Shown here: positions 1 to 8,456 of the stretch, piece by piece
How positions within the stretch are numbered: position 1 is the stretch's first letter
How the letters are laid out: each line of letters begins with the position of its first letter
Assembly: GCA_964504345.1 (NCBI GenBank)
Contig: CAZDDX010000003.1
Span: forward strand, 124,001-188,000
Direction: 5' to 3'
DNA length: 64,000 nucleotides
Source: CAMDTE01 sp964504345
GTDB taxonomy: Bacteria > Bacteroidota > Bacteroidia > Flavobacteriales > Schleiferiaceae
Program-made: the position numbers and the translations under genes
Notes under the pieces: model-generated
The model's input: only the letters and a program-made list of their open reading frames with translations
Database searches by the model: none
What the model was told of the DNA's origin: nothing

Positions 1-417
1 CAGTGGCTGGACAGCGCGGGAGTAGCAATACCGGGCGCCAACTCCGCCATCTTTAAAGCTCAGGTTCCCGGCTACTACCGCGTACGAGTCTCCATTGGGG
101 GTTGCTCCGCGGAGTCCAACACCTTCCAGGTGGTTTCCACTCCGGAGACCGAGTGGGCGTCGCGACAACTGTGGGTTGTTCCAACGGTAACTACTGGCCC
201 CGTAGCGGTGCAGTTTGCCACGCAAGCGTCTGCGGTTTATTCCTTGGAGGTTCTTTCGTCCGACGGCTCTCTATTGATGAAGCGTACGGGCACCGGTACC
301 GGAAGTCCGCAGAAAGAGTCCTTGGATTTGAGCGGTTGGGCACCCGGAATCTACTTCGTCCGTTGGACGGATGCGGGCACAGCACAAACTCAGCGCGTTG
401 TGCTCCAGCGTCCTTAA
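1..417 (+). CDS. C-terminal fragment of a T9SS type A sorting-domain surface protein
   Basis: The reading frame is open from base 1 to TAA at 415-417, so the 5' part lies outside the window. The visible 138 residues begin in an Ig/PKD-like module (QWLDSAG..., then GYYRVRVSIGGC) of the kind found just before sorting domains in Bacteroidetes adhesins. They end in a sorting-domain-like tail (SLEVLSSDGS, then LSGWAPGIYFVRWTDAG and a basic end RVVLQRP). In this family the tail directs export through the type IX secretion system and is removed or exchanged for a surface anchor. The function of the missing N-terminal part cannot be known from here. The same WF/W-x-(D/N)-G-x-x-I-x-G type module precedes the tails of the giant proteins at 23-40 kb. 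Confidence 0.8.
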   Translation, partial: QWLDSAGVAIPGANSAIFKAQVPGYYRVRVSIGGCSAESNTFQVVSTPETEWASRQLWVVPTVTTGPVAVQFATQASAVYSLEVLSSDGSLLMKRTGTGTGSPQKESLDLSGWAPGIYFVRWTDAGTAQTQRVVLQRP

Positions 418-426
418 GCATTTGGA

Positions 427-444
427 GGGCGTCCCAGGACGCCC
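427..444. terminator. Short GC-rich hairpin after the T9SS gene
   Basis: GGGCGTC (427-433) pairs with GACGCCC (438-444) around a CCAG loop, 10 bases after the stop codon of the T9SS gene. The run that follows on the + strand is A-rich, not T-rich, so it is not a textbook intrinsic terminator for that gene. It may act simply as a 3' end hairpin. Confidence 0.4.
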
Positions 445-445
445 C

Positions 446-592
446 AAAAAGAGTGAGGGGCCGCGGGGACGCGGGGCCGCACACATTTTTATTTAAAAAA
501 ACCCGCGTAAACAACCCCAGGCGGGGGTAATAAAAAAAATGTAAGTTTTTANNNNNNNNNNGCCGCGGTAACGCGGCGCCTCACTCTTTTTT
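446..592. repeat. Imperfect inverted repeat of GNRA-loop hairpins around the assembly gap
   Basis: The left arm begins AAAAAGAGTGAGG (446-458) and continues CCGCG-GGGA-CGCGG (461-474). The right arm holds GCCGCG-GTAA-CGCGGC (562-577) and ends CCTCACTCTTTTTT (579-592). The two arms are reverse complements over most of their length, and each contains its own small hairpin with a GNRA-type tetraloop. The right hairpin followed by T6 also resembles a terminator. The 10-N gap falls inside the structure. This is what a palindromic interspersed repeat that broke the assembly would look like. Confidence 0.5.
552..561. other. Assembly gap (10 N)
   Basis: Ten consecutive N. The round size suggests a placeholder of unknown true length, so the linkage of bases 1-551 to the rest is by scaffolding only. 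Confidence 0.95.
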
Positions 593-648
593 CTGACACT
601 CATCCGGCTTAAACAGCCAAGGGATGCTGAATTAACTACGTTGAAGTT

Positions 649-1350
649 TTAACGGGCAACGGAAACCATGTGTGCAAACATGCTTTCAAAAAGCGCTATT
701 CCATCGCTGTTGCCCAAATCGCTGTCTACAGCGCGTTCGGGGTGCGGCATCATGCCCATTACGTTGCGGTGGCGGTTCGTGATACCGGCAATGTTTTCCG
801 CGGCCCCGTTGGGGTTGGCCTCTGAGGTAATGGAGCCTTCTTCGGTGCAATAACGAAACAACACTTGGCCGTTGTCGTTCAACTCTTTAAGGACTTCTTC
901 ACTGGCGTGGAAACGACCTTCGCCGTGGGCAATTGGAATTTTGAACACGCCATTTTCCTCTAGTCCCGCAGTAATCGGACTCAAAGGGGACTGCACGCGG
1001 AGGTGAACGTTTTTGCAAATGAACTTGTGCGAATCGTTGTGGAGTAAAGCACCAGGAAGCAAGCCGGATTCCGTCAAAATCTGAAAGCCATTACACACCC
1101 CAAAAACATAGCCTCCTCGCTCTGCGTGGCGCATGACTTCGCCCATAATGGGAGAGAATCGGGCAATTGCACCGGAGCGCAAGTAATCGCCGTACGAGAA
1201 TCCACCAGGAAGAACAACCAGGTCAACACCTTGAAGATCGGTGTCTTTGTGCCACAAGGACACCGTTTCAACGCCCATACCCTCACGCAGGGCTAAAATC
1301 ATGTCTTGGTCGCAATTGGACCCAGGAAAGGTGACTACTCCGCACTTCAT
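649..1350 (-). CDS. purQ: Phosphoribosylformylglycinamidine synthase, glutaminase subunit PurQ
   Basis: This is the glutamine amidotransferase subunit of FGAM synthase. It releases ammonia from glutamine for the fourth step of de novo purine synthesis, with PurL and PurS as partners, in the cytoplasm. The 233-residue protein begins MKCGVVTFPGSNCDQD, the usual PurQ opening. It carries the nucleophile Cys86 in FGVCNGFQ and the His203/Glu205 pair in MMPHPERAVD, completing a class I triad. Length matches the family. The ATG at 1350-1348 is preferred over upstream in-frame codons, because the added residues are unlike PurQ. It also overlaps the TGA of the upstream ureohydrolase gene as ATGA, implying translational coupling. 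The purL and purS partners are not in the window. Confidence 0.95.
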   Translation of the reverse strand: MKCGVVTFPGSNCDQDMILALREGMGVETVSLWHKDTDLQGVDLVVLPGGFSYGDYLRSGAIARFSPIMGEVMRHAERGGYVFGVCNGFQILTESGLLPGALLHNDSHKFICKNVHLRVQSPLSPITAGLEENGVFKIPIAHGEGRFHASEEVLKELNDNGQVLFRYCTEEGSITSEANPNGAAENIAGITNRHRNVMGMMPHPERAVDSDLGNSDGIALFESMFAHMVSVAR

Positions 1351-2408
1351 GATGCAAAGGTACGTAACCGGCCGTTGCTCTCGCCCAATAGGTTGCACAG
1401 ACGGTACAACATTCGAGCGCCTACATTGGCATCCCAATCCCCTTCGGAACCGGGCGCAACCTCGTTTAAATCCAAACCGATGATGGTTCGTCCGGAGTCA
1501 ATAACGGCTTCCACCAAAAACAAAACTTGTTCCGCTTCCAGCCCGCCTGCAACTGGAGTTCCAGTATTGGGGCAGAGTTTTGGATCCAATCCGTCTATGT
1601 CAAACGACAAGTATACTTTTTCGGGCAAATCCGCCACGATTTTCGCCACCCGCTGCGCCCAAGTTTCTCCGGTGAAGGACGCCTGCTTCATGTCCCGGTC
1701 GTAATGAACCACAACGCGGGAATCTGAGGCGGCGTATTCCACCTCTTCTTGGCAATAATCCCGGATACCAACCTGAACCAAGCGCGAGATGGAACCGGTT
1801 TGCAGCGCGTTGTACATGATGGAGGCATGGGAATAAGTGAATTCTTCGTACGCTTTCCGCAAATCCATATGGGCATCTATCTGCAACACCCCAAATGAGC
1901 CATGTTTCTTGCCCAATGCGCGCAGATAACCCAAAGGCGTACTGTGATCGCCTCCCAGCAACGCAACGAGCTTACCGGCCGTTAAATAGGCCTCGGTTGA
2001 GGCCTCTACCCATTCGATCATTTCTGCGCAGGCCTCATTCACCTTCGCCAGGAGTTTTGCACCGCGTTTTCCAACCGAATCTTGCCCCAGCATTTCCAAA
2101 TACTCCACCGCGCGTTCCCGGTTTCGGTCCGACTTTTCGTGCCATTTGAGCGATAAAGGAGCCATCCACAACCCCATTTTCCATGCTTCTGGTGTACGTG
2201 GGTCGTACAAGTCAACCTGTGCGGAAGCCTCCAAAACGGCTGCGGGCCCACTGGCAGTGCCGCTGGAATAACTCACGGTTACTTCCCACGGTACCGGGAA
2301 AACAACAACCTCGGCATCGGCTTCGTCGAAGGGCAATCCATACAACGCTCCGGGTGCGGCGAGTCCGTTTGGATCGAATTGTGCGATTTTTTCATCTTTG
2401 GAGTTCAT
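1347..2408 (-). CDS. Agmatinase/arginase-family ureohydrolase
   Basis: A 353-residue binuclear-manganese hydrolase of the arginase/agmatinase fold, which cleaves guanidino or related C-N bonds. The metal-binding motifs are complete: GGDHS at 152-156 (His155), QIDAHMD at 176-182 (Asp178, His180, Asp182) and SFDIDGLDP from 268 (Asp270, Asp272). The sequence resembles the Flavobacteriales 'agmatinase family protein' group. The substrate (agmatine, formimidoylglutamate or other) cannot be assigned. The start at 2408 (MNSKDEKIAQFDPNG) is chosen over an ATG 69 bases upstream because a TACCTTTG promoter box lies between them. The gene overlaps purQ by four bases (ATGA), so the two are probably one transcript. 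Confidence 0.85.
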   Translation of the reverse strand: MNSKDEKIAQFDPNGLAAPGALYGLPFDEADAEVVVFPVPWEVTVSYSSGTASGPAAVLEASAQVDLYDPRTPEAWKMGLWMAPLSLKWHEKSDRNRERAVEYLEMLGQDSVGKRGAKLLAKVNEACAEMIEWVEASTEAYLTAGKLVALLGGDHSTPLGYLRALGKKHGSFGVLQIDAHMDLRKAYEEFTYSHASIMYNALQTGSISRLVQVGIRDYCQEEVEYAASDSRVVVHYDRDMKQASFTGETWAQRVAKIVADLPEKVYLSFDIDGLDPKLCPNTGTPVAGGLEAEQVLFLVEAVIDSGRTIIGLDLNEVAPGSEGDWDANVGARMLYRLCNLLGESNGRLRTFAS

Positions 2409-2413
2409 AGACA

Positions 2414-2421
2414 CAAAGGTA
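2414..2421 (-). promoter_or_regulatory. Bacteroidetes -7 box (TACCTTTG) for the ureohydrolase-purQ pair
   Basis: TACCTTTG matches TAnnTTTG, the -7 consensus of the primary sigma factor in Bacteroidetes. Only five bases separate it from the ATG at 2408. It sits inside the 19-base gap after the upstream gene. No clear TTTG element is seen at the expected distance upstream. Confidence 0.6.
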
Positions 2422-2427
2422 GTGGGG

Positions 2428-4680
2428 TCATTGTACTTGGATGCCCCAAGATTTTGCAAACAAGCGATTTTTCGCATCCACTCCCCGAACGCACATCAGG
2501 TACGTACCGTCAGGCGCTTGAAGACCATTGGACATGCGACCGTCCCAGATCAATAAACCACTGCTATCCAACAGTCCTCGGTGCATCAGTTGAAGTATAC
2601 GCTGACCCGAAGGGGTTGAAATCCAACATTCTGCAATTACGGGCTGAGCCAAATCATGGTATTCTACTGCAGCAGGGGCTCCCCAACGGCACCGATTGTT
2701 CCGCATTCGCCATCGGCCATTCTCATTCGGGATAGCAACGATAGTTGGCACCAATCCCGGACTGCCAATTCCGGGAGCGTGGCTCGTCCAAACGTACTGA
2801 GTGCTTTCGGGTTCATCCTGATAAACAGGTACCAGACTGTGCCCTTCTGTACTCAATAACCCAAGAAAATGGTTCGATTTATCGGCATGAAACTCAATCA
2901 AAGTTTGACCGTCTGCATCTTCAATTCGACCGATCGCCAAGTCGTCGTTCCAAGGCATTGCGGCAGCACTTTGGTGGAATCGAAAACTGTCCAAATCGGA
3001 GAAGTCCGATGCTTTTCGTGCCCAAGATTCGCTTAAAGCAATGCACGATTTCGGGGCAATGCACACTCCAGGTTTAGTAAGTATCCGGTACGACAGATCT
3101 ACCCGGGTGATCGGATCTACAGAAACCACGCGCAAGTCACCCACATTTAACCACTTATCCGATGTGTTGTGCAGCTCCACGTAGCGCGATTCGCCGGGAA
3201 GCGGATTGAGCAACAGTTCGGTGATTTTCCAATCCCCGGGTTCTACTGATTCAGGCCGGCCAACGACCAAAACGGTATCTAAGTCGGTTCCGTCGCAATG
3301 TTTTGTACCGCTCCAACGCAAAGATTTTGAGGGAGCGCCGGACCAATCCAGAAGCTCTTCCCAGTGCAACAACCACGTCCATGGGGAAACGGCCCAAATG
3401 CTGTCTGGAGTTATTGAATCAAGAGAAAGACGTGTTTCTATGCGGTTGATGCAGTTCATGGGGTGGCGAAACACCACTTCCAGGGTTCGTTCATCCGCCC
3501 ACCGCCATTGTCTAATTCCTCCGGTCCTTGCCCCAACTGCCGAATCTGACCCTACCGAAAGCACCCCTGGTGAACTACCGCTAGGAAGGCTGCATACCGA
3601 CCAGCCAATGGGATTTAAGCAGGTTAATTGCTTTGATTTTGCTTCCCAACTGAAACCACCTTTGGATTTTTCCGCAGGCACAAACCACTCAGGATTGATG
3701 TGGCTTTGGACCACCGGACGTCGGTATGCATCGCGCAATTGTATCCAACAATAAGAGCTCAATACTTGAATTTTTCCGTGCCAAACCAGTGGACGAAGTT
3801 GAGGGATGAAACCGTTTGAATCTCCCAGAATAGCCACCTCACCGGGCGTCCACCGCTTCGAGCTAAGGGAATACGAATATTGATTTACGGCCAAGGACCA
3901 ACCCTCCGTTCGGATGGTATCGGTTCCGGTGTATTGAACTTCAACAAAATCCACAGAAGGAGCTCCTAGTCGTGTTGGGTCTGGAGAGGCTAGGACCTCC
4001 GTAATGCGCCATTGGGTTTCGTTCATTGGCGCTGGTTTGTCCGGCTGAGATTGGCCTACAGGTTCTGGCTGTATGCGGCCAAGAACCGATAGAGGGCCCA
4101 CGGTGAATCGATTGCGGTTTGAGATCGTGTACACCGCCTTCCAGCCAACGTAACGAGCGGGTTCGGTTGGTGAAAACTCCGTGCTGTCGAGGACAACCCA
4201 ATTGGAATCCAGCTTGAAGGCTAAAGCCCAGTAGTTTTGCTTCGACCATGTTAGCTTCCACGTTATCTCAGAACGTAAGTTGCTTAAGATTCCAGGATTC
4301 GATTTCGTCCATGTGGATAAGCTGTTTTTCGAGAGTTTCCCCAGCGAAATGCAGTCATCCGATGCACCAAAACGCACACCCACGCCGTTTCCAGAACCAT
4401 CTTCCGCAAATCGCATTTCGAAGTAATTCGAGCTGGAGGGGTTGAAATTCAAGACCACCTGCCCACCCCATTCGGCCGGTGGAACGATGGGTGCATCAGC
4501 CCACAGAAAGGTTTTGCCCGATGCCGGCGCGTTTAATTGGACACCACTTGCTGTTCGCTCCGCGTGCGCCGTGTCTCCATACCAGCGAACAGGTGCCGCA
4601 CTCCAAGGTCCGGTGCCGGAATCGGACCAAAGCGTATCAGCGGCGAGTAGGAGGGCGATTAGCATGGGGCAAAATTGCAT
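2428..4680 (-). CDS. Secreted lamin-tail-domain protein with a FlgD-like C-terminal domain
   Basis: A 750-residue protein with a short hydrophobic N-terminus (MLIALLLAADT) consistent with a signal peptide; the start could also be the in-frame ATG five codons later. Two lamin-tail (LTD) type beta-sandwich segments are visible. One begins WRITEVLASPDPTRLGAPS near residue 220 and continues to a 'DFVEVQYTG' strand. The other begins WKITELLLNPLPGESRYVEL near residue 475. The C-terminus (LIWDGRMSNGLQAPDGTYLM) looks like the FlgD-Ig/gliding-type fold, common on secreted proteins of this phylum, but lacks the canonical type A or B sorting tail. LTD domains are often coupled to surface nucleases or CotH proteins; no enzyme domain is recognised here. 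It lies just upstream of the ureohydrolase on the same strand. Confidence 0.65.
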   Translation of the reverse strand: MQFCPMLIALLLAADTLWSDSGTGPWSAAPVRWYGDTAHAERTASGVQLNAPASGKTFLWADAPIVPPAEWGGQVVLNFNPSSSNYFEMRFAEDGSGNGVGVRFGASDDCISLGKLSKNSLSTWTKSNPGILSNLRSEITWKLTWSKQNYWALAFKLDSNWVVLDSTEFSPTEPARYVGWKAVYTISNRNRFTVGPLSVLGRIQPEPVGQSQPDKPAPMNETQWRITEVLASPDPTRLGAPSVDFVEVQYTGTDTIRTEGWSLAVNQYSYSLSSKRWTPGEVAILGDSNGFIPQLRPLVWHGKIQVLSSYCWIQLRDAYRRPVVQSHINPEWFVPAEKSKGGFSWEAKSKQLTCLNPIGWSVCSLPSGSSPGVLSVGSDSAVGARTGGIRQWRWADERTLEVVFRHPMNCINRIETRLSLDSITPDSIWAVSPWTWLLHWEELLDWSGAPSKSLRWSGTKHCDGTDLDTVLVVGRPESVEPGDWKITELLLNPLPGESRYVELHNTSDKWLNVGDLRVVSVDPITRVDLSYRILTKPGVCIAPKSCIALSESWARKASDFSDLDSFRFHQSAAAMPWNDDLAIGRIEDADGQTLIEFHADKSNHFLGLLSTEGHSLVPVYQDEPESTQYVWTSHAPGIGSPGLVPTIVAIPNENGRWRMRNNRCRWGAPAAVEYHDLAQPVIAECWISTPSGQRILQLMHRGLLDSSGLLIWDGRMSNGLQAPDGTYLMCVRGVDAKNRLFAKSWGIQVQ

Positions 4681-4687
4681 GCATCAA

Positions 4688-4731
4688 TTCCCGACAGTCG
4701 GTTCTAAACGTATAAATACGACTGTCGGAAA
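4688..4731. repeat. Inverted repeat (13-bp arms) upstream of the lamin-tail gene
   Basis: TTCCCGACAGTCG (4688-4700) and CGACTGTCGGAAA (4719-4731) are reverse complements with one mismatch, separated by 18 bases. The dyad starts seven bases before the lamin-tail gene's ATG and lies in the divergent region shared with asd. It could be an operator or a 5' UTR hairpin. Confidence 0.55.
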
Positions 4732-4892
4732 TGGATCAGAAAACGAACCTGTTTCCGCATTTTTCAACGCTCAGATGAAAATCATTTCACTTAAAAATCA
4801 ATGGATTAACCGTTCAAATCCCGATAGGCGTATTTAAGTACTTAAAACCGGTTGTCGGATTTCAAAACCGGAATCAACCTCGACTAAATCGG

Positions 4893-4900
4893 TACCTTTG
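4893..4900 (+). promoter_or_regulatory. -7 box (TACCTTTG) for asd
   Basis: A perfect TAnnTTTG match 19 bases before the asd ATG. The -33 TTTG element is not clear. Confidence 0.65.
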
Positions 4901-4919
4901 TCGTCCAAATTCAATTGTT

Positions 4920-5921
4920 ATGCGCGTTGCCGTTGTAGGTGCCACCGGAATGGTGGGGGAACAAATGAGAAAAGTCTTGGTGGAGCGGAAGTTTCCCGTG
5001 TCCGAATGGATACCCGTGGCCTCGGAAAAGTCAGCCGGGCAAACGGTGGATTGCGGCGGACATCAAGTTGCGGTAGTGACTTTGGAACAAGCCGTTTCCA
5101 TGAAGCCAGATCTCGCACTTTTTTCGGCAGGCGGAGACGTGAGTTTGGAGTGGGCGCCGCGTTTTGCGGAGGTGGGCTGTGTCGTAATTGACAACTCCAG
5201 CGCCTGGCGCATGGATCCGAGTATTGCTTTGGTCGTTCCGGAGGTAAATGCCTCGGTATTGTCTGCCAAAGACCGAATCATTGCCAACCCCAATTGTTCT
5301 ACCATTCAGTTGGTGCTCGTTTTGAACGCATTGCACCTGCATTTTCCCATCCGCCGCGTGCTCGTTTCTACCTACCAAAGCATAACGGGTACGGGAATGC
5401 GCGCCGTTGAGCAAATGGAGAACGAGAGGAACAATATCGACGGTCCGCGCGTTTATCCTTACCCCATCGATCGTAATTGCATCCCGCAATGCGACAGTTT
5501 CCTGGATAATGGGTACACCAAAGAGGAAATGAAATTGACCAACGAAACGGTGAAGATTTTAGGGGACGAGACCGTTCGTGTTTCGGCAACGGCTGTTCGA
5601 GTACCGGTTATGGGGGGTCACTCCGAATCGGTAAATATTGAATTTTCGGGCGCCGTTCCAACCGTTGAGCAAGTTCGTACCCTATTGGCCTCTTCACAGG
5701 GGATAGTGGTTTTGGATGACCCCGGCCGACAGGAGTACCCCATGCCACTTTTGGCCCAAAATAAGGATGAAGTTTTTGTGGGAAGAATTCGCCGCGACGT
5801 GTCGTGCCCGGAGGCCATTAATCTGTGGATTGTAGCAGATAATTTGCGCAAAGGAGCCGCCACAAATGCCATTCAAATTGCAGAATACCTTATTTCGGAA
5901 GGGTTGTTGCCCACAAGCTGA
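4920..5921 (+). CDS. asd: Aspartate-semialdehyde dehydrogenase
   Basis: Reduces aspartyl phosphate to aspartate semialdehyde with NADPH, at the branch point to lysine/diaminopimelate, methionine and threonine. The protein has 333 residues, normal for the family. It opens with the dinucleotide-binding motif VVGATGMVG (residues 5-13). It has the catalytic cysteine Cys126 in ANPNCSTIQ and the acid/base histidine His234 in MGGHSES. The ATG at 4920 is directly downstream of a TACCTTTG box. The gene stands alone: the lamin-tail gene runs away from it, and the TonB receptor gene follows after 63 bases. Confidence 0.95.
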   Translation: MRVAVVGATGMVGEQMRKVLVERKFPVSEWIPVASEKSAGQTVDCGGHQVAVVTLEQAVSMKPDLALFSAGGDVSLEWAPRFAEVGCVVIDNSSAWRMDPSIALVVPEVNASVLSAKDRIIANPNCSTIQLVLVLNALHLHFPIRRVLVSTYQSITGTGMRAVEQMENERNNIDGPRVYPYPIDRNCIPQCDSFLDNGYTKEEMKLTNETVKILGDETVRVSATAVRVPVMGGHSESVNIEFSGAVPTVEQVRTLLASSQGIVVLDDPGRQEYPMPLLAQNKDEVFVGRIRRDVSCPEAINLWIVADNLRKGAATNAIQIAEYLISEGLLPTS

Positions 5922-5984
5922 ACGAACTGCCCGACCAGCACTTAATACCGTTAAACCATACTTCAGACGGAAGCTCTTACTCGA

Positions 5985-8453
5985 ATGATCCCATCCCTAC
6001 GATTTATTTTATCCGCATTTCTAATTGCAGCATCGGTCATGACCCATGCTCAGACCAGCATTCAAGGAAAGGTTGTGGAATCCACCACCCAAGAGCCATT
6101 GATCAGTGCACAAATTCGTCTGATGTCGTCGGCCTCAATGCCCGGTGCGGATGGAGGAAAACCCACACCTGTTGCCCAAGCGTTGTCGGCTTCTGACGGC
6201 ACATTCGTTCTAAAAGACATTCCAAAGGGCTCTTATCGACTGGTAATCAATTCATTGGGCCTTAAGCCCGTGGTTCGCCCCGTCGAAGTAAATGACGCTG
6301 CCATCAACTTGGGCAAATTGCCCTTAACCCCGCAAGCACAAGAGTTGCGGGAAGCGAAGGTTGTATCCGAAGGCCCCGCACAATTGAATGGAATTGACCG
6401 CAAGGTGTACGATGTCAAGTCCGATTTGCAAGTTCAAGGGGGCTCGGGTACCGACGTGTTGCGTCAAGTGCCCAACGTGGCCATCGATATTGATGGAAAT
6501 ATCGCCTTGCGCGGTCAAGAAAACGTTACCATCCTCATCGATGGACGTCCCGCTTCGTTGCTGGGAATGTCCGGTCAAAATGCATTTGATCGCATACCGG
6601 CGTCATCCATTTCCAAAGTGGAAACCATTACCAACCCGGGCGCTAAGTTTCAAGCCGACGGCACGGGCGGCATCATCAATATTGTCACCACGAAAAACAC
6701 CAAGTCTGGGTTGAACGGTGACGTCCTTGCGGGGGTTGGCACCCGAAACAAGTACAATGGCGCCATGAACTTGGCACAGAAAGTGGGAGAGACGAATTTC
6801 TTCTTTAATGGTTCCTGGGACGATCGTCAGACGTTCAGCACCGGAAATACGCTGCGGCTCGTCACTCTTCCGGAAAATGCCTACGTGAGTCAAATCAGCG
6901 GAGGCTTAAACCGCAACATTGGCTACACGGCACGCGGAGGTGCTGATTTCAAAATCAAATCGAAACATCAATTCAACTTTTCTGCAGGACTCAATCAAGG
7001 GATTCGCTCGGGGTATGATACTACGTTTTATGGCAACTTGAATAAGTTTTGGCCAGACACCACGCACGCTACGCAGTTTGACACCAGCAGCAGCACCAGT
7101 TTCAATTGGGACGCGGCTTTGCGGTACGAATACAAGTTCAAGAAAGAGAACTACAAATGGACCGCCGATGTGAGTTTTTCGCAGTCCGAGGATGACCAAT
7201 TGAACACAAACACATGGGACCTGGGTGAAGGGTACCCCGTCGAGTTGACCCACGGGGCTTATCAGCAGTTTTTCAGCAATTTAGGAGGAGGTCGAAATCT
7301 GACTTTTCAAACCGATTCGGAACGACCTATAGGATCCAAAAGCAAGCTGGATTTTGGCATGCGTTCGGCTTATTTTCAACGCGGAACGGATCAGCAAGCA
7401 CAGCAATTACTCACGCCGTTTAGCAGTACCTTTTTGCAAGACTCTTTGCGTTCGTTTACGACCGATTTGAATCAGTGGGTGCACGCGGGCTACGCAACGT
7501 TTGGTCGTGTATTTTCCGATCATTGGAAAGCACAGGTTGGACTTCGCTACGAACATGCATTTCTTTCCTTCCTTTTGCGGGACGGTTCCCGAATGACACG
7601 CGACTTCCCTGGATTCTTCCCTTCCGTCTACTGGACCTATTCACCCAAGAAGGGAACTGATTTTCAGTTGAGTTACTCCATGCGGGTGAACCGTCCGGGT
7701 CAAGAAAGCCTGAACCCCATCGTCGATTATTCCAATCCTCAGAGCATCCGCAAAGGGAATCCAGACTTGAAGCCGGAGAACACCCATGCGTTTGAGTTCA
7801 ATGCGGTAAAGTTCAGCCGCAAGGGTTCCATTAGTGGTTCCGTCTACATGAACAACACCACCAATATGTTCAGTCGTTATTTGACGGTGGACACCAATGG
7901 GGCGGTAGTGGTGAGTTGGCAGAATTTCAGCACCCGGCAGCGCTACGGTCTGAGCGCCAATGCCATGGGCCGTTTTGTGCCGTGGATGAGCTTGCAAGCC
8001 AGTGCGGATGCGTACTTCAGCACCATTGACGGCGGCAATTTGCAGGCTGGTCTTCAGCAATCCGGGTTTGGTTGGAACGGCAGATTGAACGCAACGGTGG
8101 AGCTGAGTAAAATTCAACAACTCCAAGTTACCTACATGCAAATGGGTGCAGGCCCAACGGGCCAAGGCGTGCGCAAGCCGATGGGCGGTTTGGACCTGGG
8201 CTACAAGGTGGACTTGATGAAACGTCATTTGAGCATTTCTGCGCGTTTGTCCGACGTTTTCAAAACGCGTCAATTTGGGTTCATTCAAGACCGCCCCGGG
8301 GTTTATATTGATTTTGAGCGTTACCGCGAAAGCCGCATTTTCTTCGTCAATGTTCAGTACCGCTTTGGCCAGCAGAACAACGAACGCAAGGGACGCGGAG
8401 GACGTCAACCGGGCATGCCGGGCGGTGGTGGAATGGAAATGATGGACCTGTAA
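5985..8453 (+). CDS. TonB-dependent outer-membrane receptor (carboxypeptidase-regulatory-like N-terminus)
   Basis: An 822-residue outer-membrane beta-barrel. It starts with a signal peptide ending THAQ and a carboxypeptidase-regulatory-like beta-sandwich (SIQGKVVESTTQEPLISAQI). A plug domain follows near residues 150-235 (GTDVLRQVPN, ALRGQENVTILIDGRP, GGIINIVTT), then a long barrel. This is the Bacteroidetes 'outer membrane beta-barrel family' type, related to SusC-like receptors but without a SusD partner next door, so the substrate is unknown. The barrel ends VNVQYRFG and is followed by a 25-residue Gly/Arg-rich tail ending GGGGMEMMDL. The downstream msrA start lies three bases after the stop, implying cotranscription. 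Confidence 0.85.
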   Translation: MIPSLRFILSAFLIAASVMTHAQTSIQGKVVESTTQEPLISAQIRLMSSASMPGADGGKPTPVAQALSASDGTFVLKDIPKGSYRLVINSLGLKPVVRPVEVNDAAINLGKLPLTPQAQELREAKVVSEGPAQLNGIDRKVYDVKSDLQVQGGSGTDVLRQVPNVAIDIDGNIALRGQENVTILIDGRPASLLGMSGQNAFDRIPASSISKVETITNPGAKFQADGTGGIINIVTTKNTKSGLNGDVLAGVGTRNKYNGAMNLAQKVGETNFFFNGSWDDRQTFSTGNTLRLVTLPENAYVSQISGGLNRNIGYTARGGADFKIKSKHQFNFSAGLNQGIRSGYDTTFYGNLNKFWPDTTHATQFDTSSSTSFNWDAALRYEYKFKKENYKWTADVSFSQSEDDQLNTNTWDLGEGYPVELTHGAYQQFFSNLGGGRNLTFQTDSERPIGSKSKLDFGMRSAYFQRGTDQQAQQLLTPFSSTFLQDSLRSFTTDLNQWVHAGYATFGRVFSDHWKAQVGLRYEHAFLSFLLRDGSRMTRDFPGFFPSVYWTYSPKKGTDFQLSYSMRVNRPGQESLNPIVDYSNPQSIRKGNPDLKPENTHAFEFNAVKFSRKGSISGSVYMNNTTNMFSRYLTVDTNGAVVVSWQNFSTRQRYGLSANAMGRFVPWMSLQASADAYFSTIDGGNLQAGLQQSGFGWNGRLNATVELSKIQQLQVTYMQMGAGPTGQGVRKPMGGLDLGYKVDLMKRHLSISARLSDVFKTRQFGFIQDRPGVYIDFERYRESRIFFVNVQYRFGQQNNERKGRGGRQPGMPGGGGMEMMDL

Positions 8454-8456
8454 AAA

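Noticed and set aside
1351..1437. Upstream extension of PurQ by 29 residues
   Set aside because: The added residues are unlike PurQ and lie inside the ureohydrolase gene; the ATGA overlap gives the natural start.
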